Part shown: piece after piece, positions 14,890 through 22,718 of the stretch
How the letters are laid out: every line of letters starts with the position of its first letter
How positions within the stretch are numbered: the stretch's first letter is position 1
Assembly: GCA_034006265.1 (NCBI GenBank)
Contig: JAVETB010000010.1
Location: forward strand, 1 to 58,614
DNA length: 58,614 bases
From: Syntrophus sp034006265
GTDB lineage: Bacteria > Desulfobacterota > Syntrophia > Syntrophales > Syntrophaceae
Direction: 5' to 3'
Translations under genes and position numbers: made by a program
Notes under the pieces: model-generated
Told to the model about the DNA's origin: nothing
The model's database searches: none
What the model saw: only the letters and a program-made list of their open reading frames with translations

Positions 14890-15465
14890 ATGAGGTTGAA
14901 AGCGCTGACCGTATTGCTGAAAAAAAAGATACTGATCGTGTCCGCAGGCTGTCTGGCCGTTTTTTTTGTCATGGGTGGAATCCTTTATACCCTGAACAAG
15001 GAAGAGCCCCGAAAAACTCCAGAGAAGGTCATGGATGACCAGGTCGATTTGCAGGTCATGAATGTGCATTACACGGAGGCAACGGAAGAGGGCGTTATCT
15101 GGGAAGTTCATGCAGAAAGTGCCCAGTATCGGAAAAAGGACAATCTCGCTCTCCTGAAGAATCCGAAAATCACGTTGACAATGCCGGATGGGCGGATCTA
15201 TGTCCTTACAGGGAAGGAAGGGACCCTGAAGCAGGATTCAAAGGATATGAAACTGACAGGCGATGTTCATCTCCAATCCAACAACGGAAATTCCTTTAAA
15301 ACGGACGAGGTCACATATTCCGGAAGAGAGAAACGATGCCACACAGGTTCACCCGTCAGCCTGAAAAACAGCAGGATGCAGATTGATGCGACAGGGATGT
15401 CGATTTCGCTTGCAGACGAACACCTGACTCTTCTGTCCGGGGTAAAGGCCTGTATCCAGAGATGA
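14890..15465 (+). CDS. lptC: LPS export protein LptC
   Basis: Bitopic inner-membrane protein of the lipopolysaccharide transport bridge, linking LptBFG to LptA. It has 191 residues: one N-terminal membrane helix (KILIVSAGCLAVFFVMGGIL) and a periplasmic beta-jellyroll of OstA type (WEVHAESAQYRKKDNLALLKNPKITLTMPDG, then LTGDVHLQSNNGNSFKTDEVTY). Sequence conservation in this family is low, so assignment rests on fold pattern plus the adjacent lptA and lptB. Its stop overlaps the lptA start by 4 bp. The permease genes lptF and lptG are not in the window. Confidence 0.88.
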   Translation: MRLKALTVLLKKKILIVSAGCLAVFFVMGGILYTLNKEEPRKTPEKVMDDQVDLQVMNVHYTEATEEGVIWEVHAESAQYRKKDNLALLKNPKITLTMPDGRIYVLTGKEGTLKQDSKDMKLTGDVHLQSNNGNSFKTDEVTYSGREKRCHTGSPVSLKNSRMQIDATGMSISLADEHLTLLSGVKACIQR

Positions 15466-16055
15466 AGGAGATTGCAACCTTGAAAAAGCGATGGTTATGG
15501 CGCCCTATCCTGATGATTGCCTGTCTCATGACCTTTGCCGCCGGAAATATGCCGGCGACGGGCGCAGAAAAGGCCGACACTAAAAAGCTGGAAATGAGCA
15601 GGGAACCCATTCGAATTGAATCGGATCGTCTGGATGCCTACAATGAACAGCGTTTGGTCGTTTTTTCCGGAAATGCGGTCGCTGTTCAGGGGAACAATGT
15701 GATCAAATCGGACAAGATTTTGCTTTACTACAAGAAAAAGGAGCATGGCTCCAGTAAGAATGCGGCAGGAGAGATCGGCCGGACTGGCGATCTTGATCGA
15801 ATTGAGGCCAAGGGGCGCGTTGTGGTAACTCAAGGGGACCGGGTTGTAACAGGTGAAGAGGCTGTTTTTTTCCAGGACGACCAGAAAATTGTCGTCACGG
15901 GAAGCCCCGTGATGCGTGAAAAGAAAAATGTGATCCGAGGGGATCGGATTGTCGTCTTTCTTAAAGAGAATAGAGGAATGGTCGAAAGTTTCCCGAGCAA
16001 GAGAGTTACGGCGACCGTCTATCCCGCTGAAAAGGATGCGGGGAGCAAGCAGTAG
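15462..16055 (+). CDS. lptA: LPS transport periplasmic protein LptA
   Basis: Periplasmic bridge protein that passes lipopolysaccharide from LptC to the outer membrane. It has 197 residues: a signal peptide (LMIACLMTFAAGNMPATGA), then the OstA domain starting EPIRIESDRLDAYNEQRLVVFSGNAVA and continuing with IEAKGRVVVTQGDRVVTGEEAVFF and IVVTGSPVMREKKNVIRGDRIVVF. The frame overlaps lptC by 4 bp and is followed 8 bp later by lptB, so the three are translated together. Confidence 0.93.
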   Translation: MKEIATLKKRWLWRPILMIACLMTFAAGNMPATGAEKADTKKLEMSREPIRIESDRLDAYNEQRLVVFSGNAVAVQGNNVIKSDKILLYYKKKEHGSSKNAAGEIGRTGDLDRIEAKGRVVVTQGDRVVTGEEAVFFQDDQKIVVTGSPVMREKKNVIRGDRIVVFLKENRGMVESFPSKRVTATVYPAEKDAGSKQ

Positions 16056-16063
16056 CCCTAGGG

Positions 16064-16786
16064 ATGAATGAACTGTCAGCAAACCGTTTGGTGAAGATTT
16101 ACAATGGGCGGAGAGTCGTCAACGAAATCGATCTGAGGATTCAACGTGGTGAAGTTGTCGGGCTGCTAGGGCCCAACGGTGCGGGTAAAACAACAACCTT
16201 TTACATGATTGTCGGTCTCATCCATCCCGACGGCGGGTCTATCTGCCTCAATGGCGAAGATGTCACCGAGGAGCCGATGTATCTTCGGGCAAGAAAAGGT
16301 TTGAATTACCTGCCCCAGGAGCCTTCCGTCTTTCGGAAGCTGACCGTCGAGGAGAATATTCTGGCGATTCTTGAAACTCTGAAACTGAAGGAGAACGAAA
16401 AAGAGGACCGCTTGCAGGAATTGCTGGGTGAGCTGGATTTAACTCATCTGGCCAAAAACAGGGCTTATTCACTTTCCGGAGGAGAGAGAAGGCGTGTGGA
16501 GATCACACGGGCGCTGGTGACCTCTCCGCAATATATCCTTCTCGATGAGCCTTTTGCCGGAATTGATCCCCTGGCCGTGGCGGATATTCAGAAAATCATT
16601 GCCAAGCTGAAATCGAAGGGGATCGGTGTTGTGATATCGGACCACAACGTCAGGGAAACGCTTTCAGTCTGCGATCGAGCCTATATTGTCAATGCCGGTA
16701 AAGTCCTTGTCGAGGGCAAGCCGGCCGAAATTGCATCCAGCGAAATCGCACGGAAAATCTACTTTGGGGAAGACTTCACACTTTAA
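16064..16786 (+). CDS. lptB: LPS export ABC transporter ATPase LptB
   Basis: Cytoplasmic ATPase that drives lipopolysaccharide extraction from the inner membrane. The 240-residue protein has a Walker A motif GPNGAGKTTTF, Q loop YLPQEPSVFRKLTVEENI, signature LSGGERRRVEI, Walker B ILLDEPFAGIDP and switch His in ISDHNVRETL. The PQEPSVFRKLTV stretch is characteristic of LptB as opposed to other ABC ATPases. It sits between lptA and rpoN, a layout seen in many proteobacteria. Confidence 0.97.
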   Translation: MNELSANRLVKIYNGRRVVNEIDLRIQRGEVVGLLGPNGAGKTTTFYMIVGLIHPDGGSICLNGEDVTEEPMYLRARKGLNYLPQEPSVFRKLTVEENILAILETLKLKENEKEDRLQELLGELDLTHLAKNRAYSLSGGERRRVEITRALVTSPQYILLDEPFAGIDPLAVADIQKIIAKLKSKGIGVVISDHNVRETLSVCDRAYIVNAGKVLVEGKPAEIASSEIARKIYFGEDFTL

Positions 16787-16816
16787 TTTTGGATTAAAGG
16801 CAAGCCGGTAAGGGAC

Positions 16817-18280
16817 ATGGCATTCGAACTGAAACAAAATCTGAAATTGAGCCAGCAGCTGATCATGACCCCGCAGCTGCAGCAGGCCATCAAGCTGCTC
16901 CAGCTTTCAAGAATGGAGATGATAGATGTCATCAACCAGGAAATGGAAGAGAATCCGCTCCTTGAGGACACGTCCCCGGAGGAATACGACGAAACGGAGA
17001 TGAGTCCGGTCAGTGAAGAGGGAACCATTGCGGAAATAGAAGAATTCAAGGGCATAGAAAGAACGGAAGAGATAACAGGCGAAGGGGACGGGAAAGAGGA
17101 TTTTGACTGGAGCAGTTACCTCGAAGATTATGGATCGGTTGGGGCATCGTACGATCGAAGGGACGGTGAAGCGCCTTCCTGGGATAATCTGCTGACAAAA
17201 AAATCCACTCTGACGGATCATCTCATGTGGCAGCTTAAGCTGACCCGTCTGTCGGAGCTTGAAATGAGAATCGGGGAGCAGATTGTCGGCAATCTCGATG
17301 CCAACGGATATCTGGTTGCCACAATGGAAGAAATCGCCGGGCTGGAACATGTTGAAGAAAAGGAAGTGGAAGCGGTCCTGGCGAAGATTCAGGAATACGA
17401 TCCTCCCGGAATTGCCGCCAGGAATCTTCAGGAATGCCTGCTGATCCAGGTCAGGCTGCTGGGGATAGAAAATCCCCTCGTCGATGTGATCATTCAGAAC
17501 CACATGAAGGATCTGGAGATCAAGAACTATAATCACATTGCGAAGAAAAACCGGGTTTCGATCGACGAGGTTCTGCAGGCCGTCATGATGATCAGCGATA
17601 TGGACCCGAGACCGGGAAGCATTTACAATGAGGAGAGGATACAGGCCATCATTCCCGATGTCTATGTTTTCAAGGCAGGCGACGAGTATAAGATTGTGCT
17701 GAACGATGACGGCATGCCGCGGCTGAGGATCAGCAACTTCTACAAGGAGATCATGGGAAATGTGAAAAATGACTCGAACTCCGATAACGGCAAAAAATAC
17801 ATCCGTGAACGGGTTCAGTCAGCCACCTGGCTGATCAAAAGCATTCAGCAGAGGCAGAGGACCATTTACAAGGTGGCCGAAAGCATCGTCCGGTACCAGA
17901 AGGATTTTTTCGACAGGGGAATCAATTATCTCAAACCCCTGGTGTTGCGGGATATCGCCTACGACGTCGAAATGCACGAGTCCACAATCAGCCGGGTGGT
18001 CACGAACAAATACATGTACACACCCCGTGGAATCTTCGAATTGAAATATTTTTTCAGCAGCAGCATCCAGAAGAAAAGCGGTGAAGCCATTGCTTCCAAG
18101 AGTGTCAAGGAGGAGATCCGCAAGTCGATTGCAGCTGAAAATCCTAAAAATCCATACAGCGATCACGAAATTGTCAGTCTCCTGGAGGGCAAAGGAATCA
18201 AGATCGCCAGAAGGACCGTTGCCAAGTATCGGGAGATGATGAACATACTGCCCTCATCGAGGAGGAAGAGATACTTTTAG
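16817..18280 (+). CDS. rpoN: RNA polymerase sigma-54 factor RpoN
   Basis: Alternative sigma factor that recognises -24/-12 promoters and needs enhancer-binding ATPases. It has 487 residues with region I (LKQNLKLSQQLIMTPQLQQA), an acidic region II (about 50-95), the core-binding domain, and a C-terminal DNA-binding part with a helix-turn-helix near HESTISRVVTNKY and the RpoN box ARRTVAKYRE. Normal length and intact. It is part of the lptB-rpoN-hpf-ptsN-hprK-rapZ run. A likely target promoter is at 12234-12249. Confidence 0.98.
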   Translation: MAFELKQNLKLSQQLIMTPQLQQAIKLLQLSRMEMIDVINQEMEENPLLEDTSPEEYDETEMSPVSEEGTIAEIEEFKGIERTEEITGEGDGKEDFDWSSYLEDYGSVGASYDRRDGEAPSWDNLLTKKSTLTDHLMWQLKLTRLSELEMRIGEQIVGNLDANGYLVATMEEIAGLEHVEEKEVEAVLAKIQEYDPPGIAARNLQECLLIQVRLLGIENPLVDVIIQNHMKDLEIKNYNHIAKKNRVSIDEVLQAVMMISDMDPRPGSIYNEERIQAIIPDVYVFKAGDEYKIVLNDDGMPRLRISNFYKEIMGNVKNDSNSDNGKKYIRERVQSATWLIKSIQQRQRTIYKVAESIVRYQKDFFDRGINYLKPLVLRDIAYDVEMHESTISRVVTNKYMYTPRGIFELKYFFSSSIQKKSGEAIASKSVKEEIRKSIAAENPKNPYSDHEIVSLLEGKGIKIARRTVAKYREMMNILPSSRRKRYF

Positions 18281-18431
18281 CGTGTGGGTATCTAAGCGGA
18301 CGGAACGATCGTTCGTGGAGGCGGCATAAAGGCTTGAAAATAAGTATGAACTATTCCCCTGCGGAATAAGCCGGTTGGCAGGGAGCAGATATGGCAGGAT
18401 GCAGTGAAAAAGAGAAGAGGAGGAGTAAACA

Positions 18432-18971
18432 ATGATGAAGATTTCCGTGACCTTCAGAAATACCGAGGATGAAGGTTGGCAAAGGGAATATGTTGATGAA
18501 CGGATGAAGAAACTGAACAAGCATATCGATGCACCGACAGATGTTCATGTGGTATTGACCGTTGAAAAATTCAGAAACGTTGCAGAAATCAACGTCACCA
18601 CAAACGGGTTGAATATCATCGGCAAGGAAGAGTCGAAAGATATGCACCTTGCTATTGACAATGCCGTGGAAAAGATCGAACGACAACTTAAAAAGCACAA
18701 GGAGAAAATCCGGCTTCACAAAAGCGGTGCCCTGAAGGAAGAAGGCGGGGAAACGGAAGCGATGCCCCTGGAGTCAGAGGATGCTGCGGAGTCTAAGATT
18801 ATAGAAACAAGGAAAATCATTCTGAAACCCATGTCGCTTGACGACGCCGTTCTGGAGATGGATTCGACGAATAATCGATTTGTTGTCTATCGCAATGCCT
18901 CGTCAGAAAGTGTCAATGTCATCTACCGGCGTGACGATGGCGGCTATCTCCTGATTGAAACGAACAGCTGA
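18432..18971 (+). CDS. hpf: Ribosome hibernation-promoting factor, long form
   Basis: Binds the small ribosomal subunit and dimerises ribosomes in slow-growing cells. At 179 residues it is the long form: an N-terminal S30AE domain (ISVTFRNTEDEGW...YVDERMKKLNKHI...NIIGKEESKDMHLAIDNAVEKIERQLKKHK), a charged linker, and a C-terminal dimerisation domain (KPMSLDDAVLEMDSTNNRFVVYRNASS). The SD GAGGAGG ends six bases before the first ATG (18432). Placement after rpoN is conserved in many bacteria. Confidence 0.95.
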   Translation: MMKISVTFRNTEDEGWQREYVDERMKKLNKHIDAPTDVHVVLTVEKFRNVAEINVTTNGLNIIGKEESKDMHLAIDNAVEKIERQLKKHKEKIRLHKSGALKEEGGETEAMPLESEDAAESKIIETRKIILKPMSLDDAVLEMDSTNNRFVVYRNASSESVNVIYRRDDGGYLLIETNS

Positions 18972-18986
18972 CACATTGAATGCTGA

Positions 18987-19448
18987 ATGAAAATCGTTGA
19001 TCTGCTTAAAAAAGACTATATTGTCGAAGAGCTGGTATCGTCTGGAAAACAGGAGGTTCTGGAGGAATTATCGCAGCGGATCCTGAAACATAACCGGACA
19101 TTTTATCCGGAAGCCATGATCAGGACGCTGATGGATCGCGAGAAGCTCGGAAGCACAGGTATCGGAGAGGGCATTGCGATTCCTCACGGGAGACTGGATG
19201 GACTTGAAGAGGTGATCGTCGCATTCGGCCGGAGCCTTCGGGGAGTTGATTTTGACGCATTGGACGGAAAGCCGGTGTATCTGTTTTTCCTTCTTCTGGC
19301 GCCGGAGCGTGCCGCCACGGAGCATCTGAAGGTCCTGGCGAGAATTTCCCGAATGCTCAAGGATCTGAATTTTCGATCACGCCTCATGGAGGCGCCATCC
19401 AGGGATGAAATATACTGGATTATTGCGGAAAAGGACGGGCAGACATGA
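18987..19448 (+). CDS. ptsN: PTS IIA-like nitrogen-regulatory protein PtsN
   Basis: EIIA of the fructose/nitrogen PTS type, 153 residues, a phospho-regulator rather than a sugar transporter component. The phosphorylated His is in GIGEGIAIPHGRLDGL; VDFDALDGKPVYLFFLLLAPE and the LKVLARISRMLKD helix are typical. It follows hpf by 15 bp and precedes the HPr-kinase-like gene. No HPr/NPr or enzyme I is in the window, so the phosphate donor must be encoded elsewhere. Confidence 0.94.
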   Translation: MKIVDLLKKDYIVEELVSSGKQEVLEELSQRILKHNRTFYPEAMIRTLMDREKLGSTGIGEGIAIPHGRLDGLEEVIVAFGRSLRGVDFDALDGKPVYLFFLLLAPERAATEHLKVLARISRMLKDLNFRSRLMEAPSRDEIYWIIAEKDGQT

Positions 19449-19460
19449 GGCCTGTTTTTC

Positions 19461-20366
19461 ATGATCTCCAGGACACTTGAAGAGGCCCCATCGCTGCGTG
19501 ACATGTTGGACCGTTCCTCCGACCGTTTGGGAATAAAAGAAATTTCGGGCGGAACCGGTCCGGTAAAGCCCCTAAGAAGACTGTGCATCATCAGGCTTAA
19601 CAACCTGATTGAATTATCCTGTTTTCCCCTTCCGGATACGATCGGGATTCTTCCGTTGCACGCCGCTCCTTGCAGGAATGGCGTGCAGATCTTCCCGCCT
19701 TCATGGTCCCGCTTTTTTTCAAGCGGTCGCTATTCAACAGAGGCCTGCATTGCACTGGCCGGCACGGGGAGCATTCCGGAATCTCTGTTCCAAGCCGCCA
19801 GCCAGTCTGAAACGTTGCTCTTTGCATCCGTGTACGATGAATTTCTCCTGGAAAGCCGCCTGACCGGACTGTTAAGGGAGCACACGGGCAAGGAAACGTC
19901 CCTTTCCGGGGGATTGGTCAGTTTCGACGGAAGGGGGATATTGATTTTGGGGGAAAGCGGCTTGGGAAAAACGACCTGCGCCCTGGAGCTTGTTAAGCGC
20001 GGGTATCGCTGGATTGCCGATGACGTTGTTGTCGCACGGAAAAGAAACGGGGGCCTCATTTACGGCAGCAATTGGAACCCCGAATTCCCGCTCCTGGAAA
20101 TAAAGGGAAGGGGAATCATCCGAGCCGAGAAAGTTCTGGATAGCTCGTCGATTCTGGCCGAATCCAGGATTGATTGTTTTGTGGAACTGGTTGAAGAGGA
20201 GGGGATGGGCCAGGGAACTGAGCGGGGTCATCCCTTGAGAATGCTGGACATTCTGGAAACTCCCGTTTCCGGAATGTCCCTGCCTGTAACAGGAGATGCA
20301 GCGCACATGGCAACGACGGTAGACGCATCGATACGGGCGATGACGGGCATGGGGCGAAACCATTGA
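19461..20366 (+). CDS. hprK: Divergent HPr kinase/phosphorylase-like protein
   Basis: About 301 residues with HprK layout: an N-terminal receptor-like domain (IGILPLHAAPCRNGVQIF...YSTEACIALAGTGSIPESLFQAA) and a kinase domain with a P-loop (ILGESGLGKTTCALELVKRGYRWIADDVV). Key family residues differ. The conserved His-Gly just upstream of the P-loop is Ser-Gly here (SLSGGLVSFDG), the P-loop has GKTT in place of GKSE, and the C-terminal PGRN motif is not visible (LPVTGDAAHMATT). It may still bind ATP but with altered chemistry or target. It overlaps rapZ by a few bases and follows ptsN, as true hprK often does. The symbol reflects family and position, not proven activity. Confidence 0.78.
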   Translation: MISRTLEEAPSLRDMLDRSSDRLGIKEISGGTGPVKPLRRLCIIRLNNLIELSCFPLPDTIGILPLHAAPCRNGVQIFPPSWSRFFSSGRYSTEACIALAGTGSIPESLFQAASQSETLLFASVYDEFLLESRLTGLLREHTGKETSLSGGLVSFDGRGILILGESGLGKTTCALELVKRGYRWIADDVVVARKRNGGLIYGSNWNPEFPLLEIKGRGIIRAEKVLDSSSILAESRIDCFVELVEEEGMGQGTERGHPLRMLDILETPVSGMSLPVTGDAAHMATTVDASIRAMTGMGRNH

Positions 20367-21226
20367 AATCGCTTCGGGTGGTGATCATTACCGGTCTTTC
20401 CGGCTCCGGGAAAACCACGGCATTGAGAGCCTTGGAAGATATCGGATTTTATTGCGTGGACAATCTGCCCGTTGCTCTGCTTCCGCAATTTCTTGAAATA
20501 CAATCCGCTCAACAGAAAAATATCAGTCAAGTGGCCATGGTTATGGATTTGAGGGAAAATACCTTCATCCAGACCTACAAAGGCGTCTTTGAACAGCTTC
20601 AACGGGAGGGGTACAAGATAGAGATCCTCTTTCTGGACGCCGGAGATGATGCCCTCCTTCACCGGTTCAGCGAAACGAGGCGGGTCCATCCCCTGTCACA
20701 GGCTTCCGTCATGGAGGGGATTCACCGGGAGCGGATGCTGCTTCGAAACCTCAAGGAGATGGCGGACAGAGTCATTGATACAACATCCTGCAACGTTCAT
20801 CAGTTAAAGGATGCCGTCCAGCGCCATTTCCTGTCCTCGTCAACAGCCAGGCGGCTCTTTATCCTGGTCATTTCTTTTGGCTATCGCTATGGAATACCTG
20901 TTGATGCCGACCTGGTCATCGATGTCCGTTTTCTTTCAAACCCCTATTACGTGGAGGAGTTGAAAAATTTTAACGGGTACAATGAAGAGGTCCGGGACTA
21001 TGTCCTGAGTGCCGAGGAGAGCGTCATTTTTCTCCAGAAGTTACTGGACATGATGGAATTTCTGATGCCCCTTTACGAAAAGGAAGGAAAACCCAGGCTG
21101 ACGATCGCCGTGGGCTGTACCGGGGGGAAGCATCGCTCCGTCGTTATGGCGAATGAATTGATGTCCTACTTTGCCCAACAGGATTATCCCGTCAACGTGG
21201 ACCACCGCGATATTGATAAAAGTTGA
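20363..21226 (+). CDS. rapZ: RNase adapter protein RapZ
   Basis: P-loop protein of 287 residues; in Escherichia coli it delivers the GlmZ small RNA to RNase E and senses glucosamine 6-phosphate. The Walker A motif GLSGSGKTTALRALEDIGFYCVDNLP is at the N-terminus, and the C-terminal domain has FGYRYGIPVDADLVIDVRFLSNPYY and GCTGGKHRSVVMANEL. The TTG start at 20363 overlaps the hprK stop. Whether a GlmZ-like RNA exists in this lineage is unknown. Confidence 0.95.
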   Translation: MKSLRVVIITGLSGSGKTTALRALEDIGFYCVDNLPVALLPQFLEIQSAQQKNISQVAMVMDLRENTFIQTYKGVFEQLQREGYKIEILFLDAGDDALLHRFSETRRVHPLSQASVMEGIHRERMLLRNLKEMADRVIDTTSCNVHQLKDAVQRHFLSSSTARRLFILVISFGYRYGIPVDADLVIDVRFLSNPYYVEELKNFNGYNEEVRDYVLSAEESVIFLQKLLDMMEFLMPLYEKEGKPRLTIAVGCTGGKHRSVVMANELMSYFAQQDYPVNVDHRDIDKS

Positions 21227-21276
21227 AAATCCCCGACTTGTCCGCGTTGATTTTACCGGGAAGGGCAGGGAGGGCA

Positions 21277-22629
21277 TTAGACGCCGATCTGCATTTTCTT
21301 CAGGACATTGTCTTTGATCCAGTGGGGATCCCACCATTCCTGGGGATTGACAAACCGCCCTCCCACCATGATCCCGAAGTGCAGATGATCGCCCCCAGCA
21401 AGGCCTGTCAGGCCGCTTGCGCCGATGACGTCCCCCCTCGAAACGGATTGGGAACCCTTAACCGAAATCGAAGAGAGGTGGGCGTACAGGGTGAAAAGCC
21501 CGAAGCCGTGGTCGATGATGACGGTATTTCCGTAAATGCCCAGTGAGCCGGCAAAAACCACGATGCCGCTGTTGGCCGCCTCAATGGCGGCCTGTGCGGT
21601 CGAAGCAAGATCGATTCCCCCGTGAACACTTTCACCAACGGTCTGTCCCCCGTAGATATAGGTCCTTCGATCTCCGAAGAGGGCCATGGGGGAGGCATTT
21701 TTCATTCTCAGGAAGGTGTCGTTCCAGAGCTGCCTGGATTCACTTTTTGCGCATATCCCCTGGATTGTTTTGAAATTCGCTTCCCTGATCTGTGAATTGA
21801 CGTAAATAAAGGTTTCAAGGAGGTTCCTGCCCCTCAATTGTGGATTGGATGCCTGAAATTCCGGCATTTTCTGCTGGAGAAAGGAATCGCTCAACATCAT
21901 CCTGTCACTTCGGAACGTTTTTTTCAGAAGAAGATACGGAACCGTCGACGAGGATTCATTTCCGCCAAGATCCCGGGCTACTATGCGAAGATGTATCGGT
22001 TTGCTACCCGCTTCCATCGGCACGGGAACATAGGAGATAAAACCGGGTTGTCCGGACAGGGAAACCGGATAGGCTCGGAAGAACGCCTGATCGATATATA
22101 CCCCCGTAACAGAAACGGGTTCCGAGACGCGGTAGGTCAACACGCCGGTTCCTCCGGGATTGAGATGGTTCTGTGTGCTCAGAAGAAGGATCTGAGGCGG
22201 ACCGAAGTCGATCATAACGGGCCGGTCGACGGTCATCGAATTGCTGAACAGGGCGCAATCCGCCGCGGAGATGTGGAGGGTGGCCGGGCCTTCGCGAAGC
22301 TTGAGTTTTGCCGGGTCAAGGATCACTCGAACTTCGTGGGACCTGTATTTCCCCGAGGGGTAGGTAAGAGTGGAAAGGGGGTATGTTTTGCCGTCCTGGG
22401 TAAGTGCTACCGCTGTCCTGGAAAGGCCGCTTTTGGAGTCGGAAAAGTTCAGAATCAGGGGCATATTCCATCCAATAGTTCGAATTTCGCCCTTCGATGT
22501 AAAGGAAGGTTTTCCGAATTCAAGGCGTTGCCCGAGGAGCAGCCAGGCGGCAACGGCCAGAACGGCGATAACCGCGGATGCGATCAGAAGATAATGCTTC
22601 CGGTTCTTGCTGGGTTGTACAAACGTCAT
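21277..22629 (-). CDS. M23-family (LytM) cell wall endopeptidase, membrane-anchored
   Basis: About 450 residues: one N-terminal membrane helix (HYLLIASAVIAVLAVAAWLLL), a long beta-rich periplasmic region, and a C-terminal zinc peptidase domain. The M23 metal ligands are visible in SVHGGIDLAS (H-x3-D) and GDHLHFGIMVGG (HLH). Homologues cut peptide bridges in peptidoglycan or activate amidases. The start at 22629 (MTFVQPSKNRK) is chosen because GGAGGAA lies just upstream; a longer frame runs into typA. The gene is convergent with rapZ; the 50-bp gap shows no clear terminator. Confidence 0.9.
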   Translation of the reverse strand: MTFVQPSKNRKHYLLIASAVIAVLAVAAWLLLGQRLEFGKPSFTSKGEIRTIGWNMPLILNFSDSKSGLSRTAVALTQDGKTYPLSTLTYPSGKYRSHEVRVILDPAKLKLREGPATLHISAADCALFSNSMTVDRPVMIDFGPPQILLLSTQNHLNPGGTGVLTYRVSEPVSVTGVYIDQAFFRAYPVSLSGQPGFISYVPVPMEAGSKPIHLRIVARDLGGNESSSTVPYLLLKKTFRSDRMMLSDSFLQQKMPEFQASNPQLRGRNLLETFIYVNSQIREANFKTIQGICAKSESRQLWNDTFLRMKNASPMALFGDRRTYIYGGQTVGESVHGGIDLASTAQAAIEAANSGIVVFAGSLGIYGNTVIIDHGFGLFTLYAHLSSISVKGSQSVSRGDVIGASGLTGLAGGDHLHFGIMVGGRFVNPQEWWDPHWIKDNVLKKMQIGV

Positions 22630-22718
22630 GGCGTTCCTTCCTCCGGGGATCAGGTGTTGCAACTGGAGCCCTTTATAATTCCTTTGCGGCGGTTTATCAA
22701 GTCCAAAGGTCGGGCTGA

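Noticed and set aside
18303..18314. Palindrome GAACGATCGTTC between rpoN and hpf
   Set aside because: A single 12-bp palindrome is expected by chance in this length of sequence and no promoter was evident.
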